Notes under the pieces: model-generated
Seen by the model: the letters and a program-made list of their open reading frames with translations, nothing else
Told to the model about the DNA's origin: nothing
Databases searched by the model: none
Part shown: positions 14,178-22,424 of the stretch, in pieces
Numbering within the stretch: position 1 is the stretch's first letter
Layout of the letters: each line of letters starts with the position of its first letter
DNA from: a candidate division TA06 bacterium
GTDB taxonomy: Bacteria > Hydrothermota > DG-26 > E44-bin18
Direction: 5' to 3'
NCBI GenBank assembly: GCA_004376575.1
Contig: SOJN01000108.1
Span: 1-41,980, forward strand
Length of the DNA stretch: 41,980 nucleotides
Program-made: the position numbers and the translations under genes

Positions 14178-14984
14178 ATGGCAAGGCAAGGATCTCCTTC
14201 AGTTAGAGTTTATCCCGTCATTCTGCTTTTCCTCAGTGTAGCTCTGGCGGCGGGATGTGCCTATCACAATGGTAACGACTATGACTACAAGCTCGAGGTG
14301 ACCGAGACACGCACCTGGCCAGTATCCAACATCACCCAGATTACCGCATCCACCGAGAACGGCAACATTGATGTCAGCGCCAGCCAGGACACTATGATCA
14401 CGGCTGTGATCACCAGACGCTGCTATGGCAAAAACAGGGCCGATGCCGAGAACTACATAGACAACGTGGTAGTCGAGGACAGCATTACCGTCGGCCAGCT
14501 AATCATAACTGCTGATATGCCCAGCAACGGGCGAAACTACGCCGCCAGCTTCGAGATATTCGCACCGGAGTCCATCTATCTTGACCTTGTCACTGTAAAT
14601 GGCAATCTTTCACTCAGCAACACCATTGCGGGAGCAAACCTCCTCGTAACCAACGGCAACATCTCAACCCAGAACCTTCGCGGCAGCATCAATGGTCTTA
14701 TCACGAATGGGAATGCGAATTGTGATTATGCCGTGCTCGCCGCGGGCGAGTCGGCAGTCCTGGTGACAACAAACGGTAGTCTCCAGCTATCCCTGCCGTC
14801 TGATGTTTCAGCCAACTTTGAGGCACAGACTACGAACGGTACTGTCGCGGTTACGGGGTTTCCCTGGGTAACCTACACAATAAACGAAACTAACCACAAG
14901 GCCGGAACGATCGGCACTGGTCCGGGCAGTGCCATCATAAGCATGACCGCTGTCAACGGAAACGTCACCATCCGTGCCCCCTGA
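14178..14984 (+). CDS. Lipoprotein with DUF4097-type beta-helix domain
   Basis: The product has 268 residues. A signal peptide ends in a lipobox, LAAGC with Cys 27. The rest consists of short repeating beta strands marked by 'TNGN' or 'VNGN' turns (TENGNIDVS, TVNGNLSLS, VTNGNISTQ, TTNGSLQLS, AVNGNVTI), the pattern of DUF4097 'putative adhesin' domains. It is probably anchored to the membrane and faces the periplasm or surface. Function is not known; relatives are often next to PspC-like or anti-sigma genes, which are not present here. The ATG at 14178 has AAGGAAGGA upstream, better than the frame start at 14106. Confidence 0.8.
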   Translation: MARQGSPSVRVYPVILLFLSVALAAGCAYHNGNDYDYKLEVTETRTWPVSNITQITASTENGNIDVSASQDTMITAVITRRCYGKNRADAENYIDNVVVEDSITVGQLIITADMPSNGRNYAASFEIFAPESIYLDLVTVNGNLSLSNTIAGANLLVTNGNISTQNLRGSINGLITNGNANCDYAVLAAGESAVLVTTNGSLQLSLPSDVSANFEAQTTNGTVAVTGFPWVTYTINETNHKAGTIGTGPGSAIISMTAVNGNVTIRAP

Positions 14985-15013
14985 ACGGATAGCTGTCAGC
15001 TCTGGCTAGTAAA

Positions 15014-15095
15014 CACGAAACTCCCTCCCCTGCACTGCCCAACATCCGAAATTGGGAAATTCCCATCACGTCTCCCCCACCCCTTTGAAATTCGG
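15014..15095 (+). repeat. 31-bp phased array, site 1
   Basis: Cores resembling CGAAATTCCC start at 15016 and 15047. An extra GAAATTCCC, offset by 8 bases (GGGAAATTCCC, near 15055), is followed by a further core at 15086. Distances are 31 and 31 bases from the respective partners. The spacers are C-rich. The array lies between the DUF4097-like gene and the propeller gene. Confidence 0.6.
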
Positions 15096-15120
15096 AAAAC
15101 GCTACCAACACAGTATCATT

Positions 15121-15345
15121 CTGCCTGCCCCGTTTCTCGCGAAGCGGGAGACACGGGGCCTGCCTGCCCGGCTCGTCTTACGAGCGGGCGTCTCACGGCC
15201 CCCCGTTCTACGGGGAGAAGTCCTGCCTGTCCTGAGGGAATCCGAAGGGAGCTTGTCGAAGGACGATGAAGAATCTGCTTCTGCATTTCTCGACCCAGCT
15301 TGACAAGCTGGCCTGCAGGTGGTAGTCTATACGGGCAACAGAAGC
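15121..15345. repeat. GC-rich inverted-repeat region
   Basis: Several nested palindromes are visible, such as CCCCGT...ACGGGG (15128-15158), CCCGTTCTACGGG (near 15202) and CCAGCTTGACAAGCTGG (15295-15311). CCTGAGGGAATCCGAAGGGA matches units at 9271 and 29570. No gene is present. TTGACA at 15300 with TAGTCT 17 bases on could be a weak promoter for the next gene. Confidence 0.45.
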
Positions 15346-15457
15346 ACGAACTCGGGCGAGATTTAGTACGATTCATGTGACCAAGGCACAGAGCAGCGAC
15401 TTCCAACTTCGTTATCACAAAACCAAGATTTCGCCCACGGACATGGGGGGAAGAAAG

Positions 15458-17044
15458 ATGTTAAAAAAGACAATTCTCCTTGCGATACTGATTGGCTTTG
15501 GCGGGTCAAACTCCTTCGCAGAGACACGCACATGCCAGCTACCGGCCGACTCAACCTGGCCAATGTTTCATCATGATCTGCATAATACTGGATTGTCACC
15601 ACTCACCGGGGACATGGATACCTGCTACTTCTTCTGGTCATGTTCAACAGGGAGTTATGTGACTTGTTCACCCGCGATTGGCGACATAGATGGGAATGGC
15701 GACCTTGAGGTGGTTTTCGGATCATTTGATTCTAAGGTGTATGCTTTGAATGGTGAGGATGGTTCCCTGCTCTGGTCATATGCAACAGGTTTCTATGTCA
15801 ATGGTTCCCCAGCGCTTGGAGACATAGACGGAAATGGAGACGTTGAAGTGGTTGTTGGCTCCGGTGACGGCATAATATATGCACTGAACGGCCAAGACGG
15901 CTCCCTTCTCTGGTCGTATGCAACAGGCGGCTCCGTCTATTCTTCACCAGCGATTGGCGATGTGGATGGGAATGGGACTCTTGAAGTAGTCGCCGGGTCT
16001 CATGATTTCCTAATATACGCCCTGAATGGTGAAAACGGTACCCTTCTCTGGTCATATGCTACGGATTCTATCATCGATTCCTCACCGGCGCTTGGGGACA
16101 TAGACGCGGATGGGAAACTCGAGGTTGTCATTGGCTCCTGGGATAATAAAGTATACGCCCTGAATGGTGAAGATGGTAGTTTCCTCTGGTCATACTCGAC
16201 GGGTAGATTCGTTTACTCTTCGCCGGCGCTTGGTGACATAGATGGCGACGGGAACCTAGAGGTAGTTTTTGGCTCTTTTGATCATACGGTATATGCCCTA
16301 AATGGTGAGAATGGCAGCCTCCTTTGGTCATATCTGACGGACGGCTGGGTCGCTTCTTCGCCAGCGCTTGGTGACATAGACGGAGATGACACACTCGAAG
16401 TTGTGGTTGGATCTTATGGTGAAGGAATATGTGCCCTGAACGGTGAAGATGGCTCCATTTTCTGGTCGTATGCAACAGGTACGGCGGTTGGTTCTTCCCC
16501 AGCGCTCGGTGACATAGACGGGGATGGAAACCTCGAAGTGGTTTTCAGCTCCCGGAGCGATACGGTCTATGCCGTGAATGCTGAAAATGGTATTCTCCTG
16601 TGGTCGTCCGCATACACATCGGGTATGTTTGTTGATGGTTCCCCAGCACTCGGAGATATTGATGCCGACGGATACCTTGAGGTCGTCTTTGGTTCCGGCG
16701 ATTTTACGCTATACGCACTGAATGGAAGTGAAACAGCCGTAGAGGAAGTCAATGTACCCAGACCGCTGGGGCTCTTTGTGTCTCAGAACCGCCCCAATCC
16801 GTTCAAAGTGTCAACACAAATTGAATATGGACTCCCGAACGCTTCTGATGTGAAGATTGTCGTCTATGACCTGTCAGGACGACTAGTTTCAACTCTCGTA
16901 GACGAGAACAAGAACGCAGGCAGTTATACCATTGTCTGGGATGGCTGCGACAAGACTGGCAAGAAACTGGGGAGCGGCATCTATTTCTACCGACTCCAAT
17001 CAGGCGACCACACAGTGACAAAGGCCATGCATCTGCTAAGGTAG
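15458..17044 (+). CDS. Secreted beta-propeller protein with C-terminal sorting module
   Basis: The protein has 528 residues. After a signal peptide (MLKKTILLAILIGFGG, cut near FAE) it carries eight or nine repeats of about 46 residues. Each has 'SPALGDIDGDG.LEVV.GS....YALNGEDGS.LWSY.TG', combining an FG-GAP-like calcium-binding loop (DIDGNGDLE) with a PQQ-like 'G..LW' strand, so a propeller is expected. The last 85 residues form the sorting module (NRPNPF, YDLSGRLVSTLV, SGIYFYRLQSG). The start at 15458 has GGGGGGAAG before it, better than the frame start at 15377. Probably exported and surface-bound; ligands unknown. Confidence 0.85.
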   Translation: MLKKTILLAILIGFGGSNSFAETRTCQLPADSTWPMFHHDLHNTGLSPLTGDMDTCYFFWSCSTGSYVTCSPAIGDIDGNGDLEVVFGSFDSKVYALNGEDGSLLWSYATGFYVNGSPALGDIDGNGDVEVVVGSGDGIIYALNGQDGSLLWSYATGGSVYSSPAIGDVDGNGTLEVVAGSHDFLIYALNGENGTLLWSYATDSIIDSSPALGDIDADGKLEVVIGSWDNKVYALNGEDGSFLWSYSTGRFVYSSPALGDIDGDGNLEVVFGSFDHTVYALNGENGSLLWSYLTDGWVASSPALGDIDGDDTLEVVVGSYGEGICALNGEDGSIFWSYATGTAVGSSPALGDIDGDGNLEVVFSSRSDTVYAVNAENGILLWSSAYTSGMFVDGSPALGDIDADGYLEVVFGSGDFTLYALNGSETAVEEVNVPRPLGLFVSQNRPNPFKVSTQIEYGLPNASDVKIVVYDLSGRLVSTLVDENKNAGSYTIVWDGCDKTGKKLGSGIYFYRLQSGDHTVTKAMHLLR

Positions 17045-17419
17045 AACCGGAGATCCATAGGCTTCTTCCTCATTAGATGAAAACTGATCACTTCAGCGGT
17101 CGAGGACGGGCGGGAGACCTTTGAGGGTGCGGCCGAGTGCCTGCGGGCAGAACTGAGACAGTTCCCGGTGTTCCTCTCTGACGGAACTAATCCAGGAAAA
17201 GAAAGATATATTTTTGCAGGGTCACTCAAATACCTTACAAAAACAGACCTGACGCAAGCTCTTATTTTCTGGTGCTAGGCTCTACCCAACGGGGTCTTTC
17301 AAGAAATTGCTGTTTGACACGTAGTAGTCTGTTGCGTAGAATCCTTGGGGACCGTAGGAATTCAGTGCAAATACAATGTCGAGCAAGCCAGTTCTAGTAT
17401 TCTGAATGGGGGTGAAACA
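17045..17419. other. Intergenic stretch, nothing recognised
   Basis: About 375 bases between the propeller gene and hicB contain no frame with a ribosome site. No terminator hairpin with a T-run is seen. The promoter of hicBA must lie in its last part but is not evident. Confidence 0.5.
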
Positions 17420-17626
17420 ATGAGACAAGTAATCATCTATCCAGGCGAGGATGGCTACTGGGTCGCCGAATGTCCTAGTTTGCCCGGTTGCATAAGCCAA
17501 GGCAAGACAAAAGAAGAAACTATCGTTAATATCAAGGAGGCAATTCAGGGATACATCAAGGCTCTGAAAGAGGACAATCTCCCTGTCCCTGAGGAAAAGT
17601 TCGAAACGCTCGTGGTAGCAATATGA
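17420..17626 (+). CDS. hicB: HicB-family antitoxin
   Basis: The 68-residue product matches the HicB partial RNase H fold: MRQVIIYPGEDGYWVAECP, SLPGCISQGKTKEETIVNI, AIQGYIKAL. The DNA-binding tail of larger HicB proteins is absent, as in the short HicB class. It binds and blocks the HicA toxin. The ATG at 17420 has GGGGGTGA upstream, so the longer frame from 17345 is not used. It precedes hicA and overlaps it by four bases (ATGA), the antitoxin-first order. Confidence 0.9.
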   Translation: MRQVIIYPGEDGYWVAECPSLPGCISQGKTKEETIVNIKEAIQGYIKALKEDNLPVPEEKFETLVVAI

Positions 17627-17841
17627 GATTGCCAAGGATTTCCGGCCGCGACTGTGTCAAGGCATTGCAGGAAGCAGGCTTCTATTTCAAGCGACAGGAA
17701 GGCAGCCACGTTATCCTACGTCGAGATGATCCGTTTATTCAGGTTGTTGTCCCTGACCATAAGGAGCTTGACAGAGGTACCTTACGTGCGATTATTCGAC
17801 AGGTCGGTCTCGGAGTAGACGAGTTTGTGAAGCTCTTGTGA
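17623..17841 (+). CDS. hicA: HicA-family mRNA interferase toxin
   Basis: The 72-residue product has the double-stranded-RNA-binding-like fold of HicA: SGRDCVKALQEAGFYFKRQ, then GSHVILRR with the catalytic His at residue 29, VVVPDHKELDRGTLRAI and a last helix. HicA cuts mRNA and tmRNA when free of HicB. The ATG overlaps the hicB stop, so the two are translated together. All family key residues are present, so the toxin should be active. Confidence 0.9.
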   Translation: MRLPRISGRDCVKALQEAGFYFKRQEGSHVILRRDDPFIQVVVPDHKELDRGTLRAIIRQVGLGVDEFVKLL

Positions 17842-17991
17842 CCCTTCGACTTCGTACTTTGACAATGCTACCCCCGACGTACTCCCTTCGGTCCTTTAGG
17901 GCTAATAGCAATTTTCGGCCAAAAGCGCAAAAGTGCATGCCTTGTCCCGCGGTTTTCCTCGGACTGTGCAAATGAAGAGGGGCTGAATACG

Positions 17992-18645
17992 GTGAATAAA
18001 GATATTGGCTGGGAAGCGACTTACAGAAGGGGTGAATATCGCATGCGTGAACCGTACGAGGACGCTGAATACCTCAATCACCTCTTCCAGAAGTACCATG
18101 TCCATCGGATTCTGGACCTAGGATGTGGAAACGGACGCCATCTGGTTTATTTCGCCAGGCAAGGGTATGAGATGTGCGGTATGGACATTGCCCCAACAGC
18201 CATAAATTTAGCTGAAGAATGGCTGGCTGAGGAAGGGCTATCCGCCGATCTAGTTTGCGGTGACATGACCAAGATACACTGGGCCGAAGATTTCTTCGAT
18301 GCGGTAATCTGTGTGAAGGTCATCAACCATCATCGTGTTGAGGGAATTCGGAGCGCAATTAAAGAAGTCTTCCGCGCTCTACGGCCTGGAGGATGGCTCT
18401 TCTTGACTGTCAGCACGTCCAGGCCTTCAGGTCCTTTCAGAAACGGTGTTGAAGTGGAGCCCAATACCTATGTCTTGCTCTCCGGACGCGAGAAGGGTGT
18501 GCCTCATCATTATTTTGACAAAGAAGAGTTGCTTAGCGAGTTTTCACAATTTGACATAGTCGATCTGCACCAAGACCGCACCGGCCGTGCCTGTATGCTT
18601 GCTCGAAAACCACAGAAACCTCTAGTTGGTGAGGAGACCTTGTGA
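17992..18645 (+). CDS. Class I SAM-dependent methyltransferase
   Basis: The product has 217 residues and a Rossmann methyltransferase core: motif I ILDLGCGNGRHL (about residue 40), the acidic end of strand 2 in CGMDIAP, motif around LVCGDMTKI and FFDAVICVKVINH, and motif post-II LRPGGWLFLTV. It is similar to the TehB and UbiE type group; the substrate is unknown. The start is GTG at 17992 with GAGGGG about nine bases upstream. The next methyltransferase gene begins 16 bases after its stop, so the pair is probably co-transcribed. Confidence 0.85.
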   Translation: MNKDIGWEATYRRGEYRMREPYEDAEYLNHLFQKYHVHRILDLGCGNGRHLVYFARQGYEMCGMDIAPTAINLAEEWLAEEGLSADLVCGDMTKIHWAEDFFDAVICVKVINHHRVEGIRSAIKEVFRALRPGGWLFLTVSTSRPSGPFRNGVEVEPNTYVLLSGREKGVPHHYFDKEELLSEFSQFDIVDLHQDRTGRACMLARKPQKPLVGEETL

Positions 18646-18661
18646 AAAGGGAAAGATATAA

Positions 18662-19240
18662 ATGAATGGATGGACTAAGAGATACTATGACGAAGCCTAT
18701 TTGAGAAGGTGGCCTCTTGGTCAACCTGATGAAGCAATCCTCAAAAACGCCAGGTTTCTGCTCCAAGAACTCAGGATTGGGGAAGGGGACACTCTGCTTG
18801 ATGTTGGCTGTGGACGGGGCCGCTATAGTCTCGCCTTCGCAAAAAGCGGCATAAGGGTTACCGCCTTGGACGCGTCTGACGTGCTTCTTTCAGAAGCGAG
18901 CCGTCTTGCACATGAGATGGCGCTATCTGTAGAGTGGATTGTTGGGGACGTGAGAAGAATCCCTTTTGAGAACGACTTCGACGGCGCTACACTTGTAGAT
19001 GCATTCGGCTTTTTCGAAGATGATTCCGAGAACCAGGAAGTCATTGGGCAAATCTCGAAAGCCTTGAAACCTGACGCGCGGCTGGTGCTCGTTGTTGTCA
19101 ATGGGCAGCGAATTATCAACAGCTTTCGCACTGTCGATAGAGAAAAAAGAGGAAGTCTGAGCATCGAAATCAATCGGGAACTTCTGTCCCGACCTCCGGG
19201 CATGAGAGAAGTGCTACGCTTCAGGACGGAGAGAGTGTAA
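18662..19240 (+). CDS. Class I SAM-dependent methyltransferase, frameshifted near its end
   Basis: The 192-residue frame holds a full SAM-binding core: TLLDVGCGRGRYSL (motif I), VTALDAS (strand 2 acid), VEWIVGDVRRIPF, DGATLVDAFGFF and LKPDARLVLVVVN. It stops at TAA 19238-19240 after RTERV. The expected C-terminus follows in another frame, starting at the ATG at 19240, so the gene carries a two-base excess (or one-base lack) at 19236-19241. The N-terminus YYDEAYLRRW is typical of small-molecule methyltransferases. An AAAGG-like site precedes the ATG. The core is intact, so partial activity is possible. Confidence 0.75.
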   Translation: MNGWTKRYYDEAYLRRWPLGQPDEAILKNARFLLQELRIGEGDTLLDVGCGRGRYSLAFAKSGIRVTALDASDVLLSEASRLAHEMALSVEWIVGDVRRIPFENDFDGATLVDAFGFFEDDSENQEVIGQISKALKPDARLVLVVVNGQRIINSFRTVDREKRGSLSIEINRELLSRPPGMREVLRFRTERV

Positions 19241-19407
19241 TGACGTATGAGAGATATCAAAGACTGTATTCCGTTGAAGAACTGTCAGAGTTGGCTGGAA
19301 ATTCTGGTCTTGTGGTCAGAGATACTTATGGCGATCTAACTGGCTCGCACTTCGATCCTGACTCATCAGAAAAGATAGTCCTTGTAGCTGAGAAACTTAG
19401 ACCCTGA
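19240..19407 (+). pseudogene. Out-of-frame C-terminus of the preceding methyltransferase
   Basis: From the ATG at 19240 the frame reads MTYERYQRLYSVEELSELAG, then DTYGDLTGSHFDPDSSEKI and LVAEKLRP before the stop. This is the usual end of this methyltransferase class (a 'YS.EEL..L' helix, the 'YG' strand and a closing 'VAEK' strand). A sequencing error, a true frameshift or programmed slippage would each explain it. Confidence 0.65.
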
Positions 19408-19936
19408 ACGGACGCACCCATGAAACTGAAAGATGTTGAAAGGCTGTGAATCCGGGGACAGCCCCCCGATTTACTGACGGTCAAATGAAGAAAGTAGGAG
19501 ACCGTGGTCAAACTTCAATATGTGCGTTTCTGCCGACACATCGAGCTTCAAAAGTCAAAAAAATCTACGCCTGTCCCCATTCCTTCAGTCAGTCACCCTC
19601 TCCTTAATCTCCCTCGACTTCGCTCGGGAGGTCGTGGAACGACCCGGGCAGGCTCTCCCCTCATCAAGGGAGGAGATCGAAACGTATTGCCAGTCATTGC
19701 CAAAAGGTGATTCTCTCCTATCTGTATATAGTGGTCTGAAGAAGACTCTTGAGTGTGTCCAGAATCTCGCTCCCTGTGCTGCTCGCCGTTTCATCGTCTC
19801 TTCTTATCCTGACCATGCCACACCTCCATCTTGGTCATATTTGCTTGTTTTTTGTGATTTCTACTTGTTTCTGTTGATTTCCAATAGCATCGACAACGAA
19901 TCCAGGTGTATTTCTAGGCTAATTGTAGTCGAACCC
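19408..19936. other. Intergenic stretch with repeat remnants, no gene
   Basis: A GGGGACAG core lies near 19455, and 19560-19585 reads AATCTACGCCTGTCCCCATT, a remnant of the repeat family seen at 4761 and 29685. A CCCTCGACTTCGCTCGGGAGG near-palindrome lies at 19609-19629. Small frames on both strands have no ribosome site or motif. Confidence 0.5.
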
Positions 19937-20644
19937 TTAAAGATTCTTCGTTCCATTATTATCTCCCTTTGCTAGCTGTTTTCTTGAAGTGATGCTGTTC
20001 AGCCCATGCAAATACAAATCAGCAAGCATGTCTGAGTATTTCTCGTAGAAAGCATCGTCCAATTCCTCTGAAGGTTCTTCCGTAATCCGTTCCCAGGTCT
20101 GTCCTGACCTGGCGGCGGCCTCCACCATGTGCTTCCAAGCATACTTGAACCGGAAATGTGACTGGATTATTCCGGTCAGCAAGCCACGGACGACGTTTGA
20201 CTGCACCGTGTCCTCCATGTCCACGCCAAGTTGTTCAAAGAGCCCCGCGGTCACCTTCCGGTTGTCCGTCGCCCACTTCACCTTCAAATCCACGATTTCA
20301 GGCTCGTCAATGGGGAACACACTGAACCCAGCCATCGCCAGCTCCGTGTTCCCCTTGAAGAAGTCAACAAGGCCTCTGGCTATTAGTCGCACTCGCCCCT
20401 CCGGAGGTGCATCCTTGTTATCGGCGTCTCTGATCGCCCGGAAGTATTTGTCATAGCACTCATTGATGATCTCCTTCAGTATCCCCAGCTTTCCCTCGTA
20501 GTAGTAATTGATCATAGAAACATTCACATCGGCTTCCTTCGCAATCTCCCTGGTACCCACAGCCGCGTAGCCCTTTCTGGCAAAGAGTGAAGTAGCAGCT
20601 TCAAAGATTCTCTCCTTTGCTTCTCTCTTCTCTTTCTTTGCCAT
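19937..20644 (-). CDS. TetR/AcrR-family transcriptional regulator
   Basis: The product has 235 residues. Residues 8-55 form the TetR DNA-binding domain: AKERIFEAATSLFARKGYAA, GTREIAKEADVNVSMINYYY and EGKLGILKEII. The C-terminal ligand-binding part is helical and of normal length; its inducer is unknown. A palindromic operator candidate stands about 20 bases upstream, pointing to autorepression. No divergent transporter gene is adjacent, so its other targets lie elsewhere or beyond the repeat-rich gap. The ATG at 20644 fits the family. Confidence 0.9.
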   Translation of the reverse strand: MAKKEKREAKERIFEAATSLFARKGYAAVGTREIAKEADVNVSMINYYYEGKLGILKEIINECYDKYFRAIRDADNKDAPPEGRVRLIARGLVDFFKGNTELAMAGFSVFPIDEPEIVDLKVKWATDNRKVTAGLFEQLGVDMEDTVQSNVVRGLLTGIIQSHFRFKYAWKHMVEAAARSGQTWERITEEPSEELDDAFYEKYSDMLADLYLHGLNSITSRKQLAKGDNNGTKNL

Positions 20645-20665
20645 CTTTTCCTCGTTTATTCAGTT

Positions 20666-20705
20666 CTCAATCAAACGTTTGTTTCAATCAATCGTTCGTT
20701 CAATA
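20666..20705. promoter_or_regulatory. Operator candidate of the TetR gene
   Basis: It contains the perfect palindrome CAAACGTTTG at 20672-20681 and two nearby related half-sites (AATCAATCG and GTTCGTTCAAT). Such paired AACG/CGTT motifs are typical TetR-type operators. Binding is inferred from position and symmetry. Confidence 0.55.
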
Positions 20706-20881
20706 ATATAGTCCCAGATCCTGGATTTGTCAAGGGGCAACACCAAGAAAAATGTCTTTAGGAACAAAAAGGTGAGAGCTCCGAGCTAAGTATAAGCGGT
20801 ACTCGCACTTGCATGGGAGCAGGCACCGCATTGTTGCGTTTTGAACACGCTGTGATCCGGGGCCCCCTGGAGTACGAAAGC

Positions 20882-20940
20882 GGAAATGCCATCTACATCG
20901 AGATTGCTTCTGCCCGCTTCGCGAGCATCGCAATGACCCG
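20882..20940 (+). repeat. GAGATTGCTTC-type interspersed repeat, copy 1
   Basis: The unit includes GAGATTGCTTC and CGCAATGACCC with a GC-rich inner palindrome. It matches 41847-41902, including the preceding GGAAATGC. This GTCATTGCGAG-type repeat is common in many bacterial genomes. Confidence 0.6.
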
Positions 20941-21039
20941 TCTACGCTCAACCTGGTTGAGCTTCCCCACTTCGCTCTGCCGAGCTACGTGGGACTTCGC
21001 GACGGGCTTCGCCAGTTTGCGGTTGCTTGGGTTTTCCAA

Positions 21040-21118
21040 TTTCGAAGGTTGGGTTGAGGGATGAAAGGAATTTCGTAATTTCGAAGGGGCGGAGAAAGGG
21101 GGCTGGGAATTTCGTCAT
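21040..21118 (-). repeat. 31-bp phased array, site 2 (reverse orientation)
   Basis: Cores AATTTCG occur with the G at 21044, 21075 and 21114, plus a doublet at 21083 (8 bases after 21075). The step 21044-21075 is 31 bases and 21083-21114 is 31 bases. The spacers are G-rich, the reverse of the C-rich spacers at the other sites. Confidence 0.6.
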
Positions 21119-21145
21119 CCCTGGCCGTTTGCCCCGCAGGGGCAG

Positions 21146-21466
21146 TCAGAACGTGAGGGTGGGTTTCCAGAGGTGGCGTTTCAGGTCGACGCTGTCATCT
21201 TCCTTGAAGACTATTCCTTCTTCTGCCAGGAGCTTCTTCTGAAGCTCACGCCCGTGCCCCGGTTTCAGAGATATGCCACCTTTGCTGTTTACTACCCGGT
21301 GCCAGGGAAGGTCATGCTTCTCCGAAGATGAATGCAGTACGTAGGCTACCTGGCGAGCCGCCCGGCGATTGCCGGCATAGCCCGCAATCTGCCCGTAGGT
21401 CGCCACTTTCCCCTCCGGAATGCTTCTTATCAGATTCACCGTTCTATCATAGAAAGACTCTTTCAC
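21146..21466 (-). CDS. Alkyltransferase-like protein (ATL), MGMT family
   Basis: The product has 107 residues and the fold of the C-terminal domain of O6-alkylguanine-DNA alkyltransferase: IPEGKVATYGQIAG, the HTH Arg finger in RRAARQVAYVL (Arg 38) and LPWHRVVNSKG. The active-site Cys of PCHR is Trp (PWHR, Trp 55). Such ATL proteins cannot accept the alkyl group; they bind the lesion, bend the DNA and hand it to nucleotide excision repair. The start is taken as the GTG at 21466 with GGGAGG upstream; the frame to 21505 is longer but has no good site. A GCCCC/GGGGC hairpin directly follows the stop. Confidence 0.85.
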   Translation of the reverse strand: MKESFYDRTVNLIRSIPEGKVATYGQIAGYAGNRRAARQVAYVLHSSSEKHDLPWHRVVNSKGGISLKPGHGRELQKKLLAEEGIVFKEDDSVDLKRHLWKPTLTF

Positions 21467-21536
21467 ATTGCCTCCCTGGCAGACCAGACATCCTGAACAA
21501 ACCATCAGCTGTCTGCCAAGCCGAAATCAGCTGGCC

Positions 21537-21562
21537 GTGGGCGTGGAAACCACGCCCCTACA
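21537..21562. repeat. Hairpin of the GCCCCTAC family
   Basis: GGGCGTGG-AAA-CCACGCCC followed by CTACA. It matches the second hairpin of the 68-bp repeat in design and lies upstream of the ATL gene, between it and mntP. Confidence 0.55.
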
Positions 21563-21586
21563 ACATCTTCCGTACGCTCTCCATTC

Positions 21587-22144
21587 TCAGGTCAGGTGTT
21601 CGATCAATATCTTAATCCCGATTCCAATAAGAATCAACCCACCAACGATTTCGATCTTGTTCTCGAAGATATGTCCCAATCTGCGGCCAAGATAAGCTCC
21701 CGTAAAGGACAGTAGGAATGTGACCATTCCAATTATCAATACGGGTGCAACAATTGACACATCCAGCAGGGCAAATCCAAAACCCACTGCAAGTGCATCA
21801 ATACTTGTGGCAACCGAGAGCATCAAAAGAACACGAATACTCAAATATTCATTCTTGCTGTCATCTGGCTTCATCTTGGTCGATTCATATATCATCTTGA
21901 CGCCTATAAGACTGAGAAGTGAAAATGCAATCCAATGATCTATTCCGGCAATGAATCCCCTTACAGTCAGCCCTGATAACCACCCCACCACCGGCATGAT
22001 TGCCTGGAATACTCCGAAGGACAGCGCTATTCGAAAAGCATGCTTTACCCTGAGCTCTCTTATTGCCGCGCCACTTGCCACGGCCACCGCAAAGGCATCC
22101 ATCGCCAACCCAAATGCTATAAATATGATGCTAACAAGGTCCAT
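21587..22144 (-). CDS. mntP: Manganese efflux pump MntP
   Basis: The 185-residue product has six hydrophobic segments and the MntP family signature: GLAMDAFAVAVASG in helix 1 (Asp 16) and its internal-repeat counterpart VATSIDALAVGFGFALL, followed by FTGAYLGRRLGHIFE. MntP exports excess Mn2+. Length and topology are as usual. No yybP-ykoY-type leader was recognised in the 280-base upstream gap. The ATG at 22144 has a weak GGGATAG upstream. It is followed by ATL on the same strand, but a hairpin stands between them. Confidence 0.9.
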   Translation of the reverse strand: MDLVSIIFIAFGLAMDAFAVAVASGAAIRELRVKHAFRIALSFGVFQAIMPVVGWLSGLTVRGFIAGIDHWIAFSLLSLIGVKMIYESTKMKPDDSKNEYLSIRVLLMLSVATSIDALAVGFGFALLDVSIVAPVLIIGMVTFLLSFTGAYLGRRLGHIFENKIEIVGGLILIGIGIKILIEHLT

Positions 22145-22294
22145 ATGCAGCTATCCCGGTAATGTCCTATACCCTTGATGAAGCATAGCATCAAGCAAGG
22201 ACTCGTGCCATCTTTTCCTTTATCTCATTCTGGTGTCAACAGGGGAGAGCTTTTGTTTTGGAGTTTACCGAAGGGTGGTGTGCTTACATGCCCG

Positions 22295-22322
22295 GTAGGG
22301 GCGTATTGCAATACGCCCCTAC
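22295..22322. repeat. Perfect 28-bp palindrome of the GTAGGGGC/GCCCCTAC type
   Basis: Two 14-base arms, starting GTAGGGGCGTATTG, meet without a loop. It lies in the gap 22145-22424, between mntP and the 680-residue secreted protein gene. No gene is in the gap. Confidence 0.65.
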
Positions 22323-22424
22323 AAATTCCTCATTGCTCGACCAAAGGCAGAATGGCCGAAGGTCCAAGTCTGCCTGCGCTGTCTCAGGGGATCCGGTTGA
22401 TGGGTGGTTCAGAGGACAGGTGTA

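Noticed and set aside
22145-22260. yybP-ykoY manganese riboswitch before mntP
   Set aside because: Position would fit, but I could not find the conserved loop sequences in the upstream DNA.
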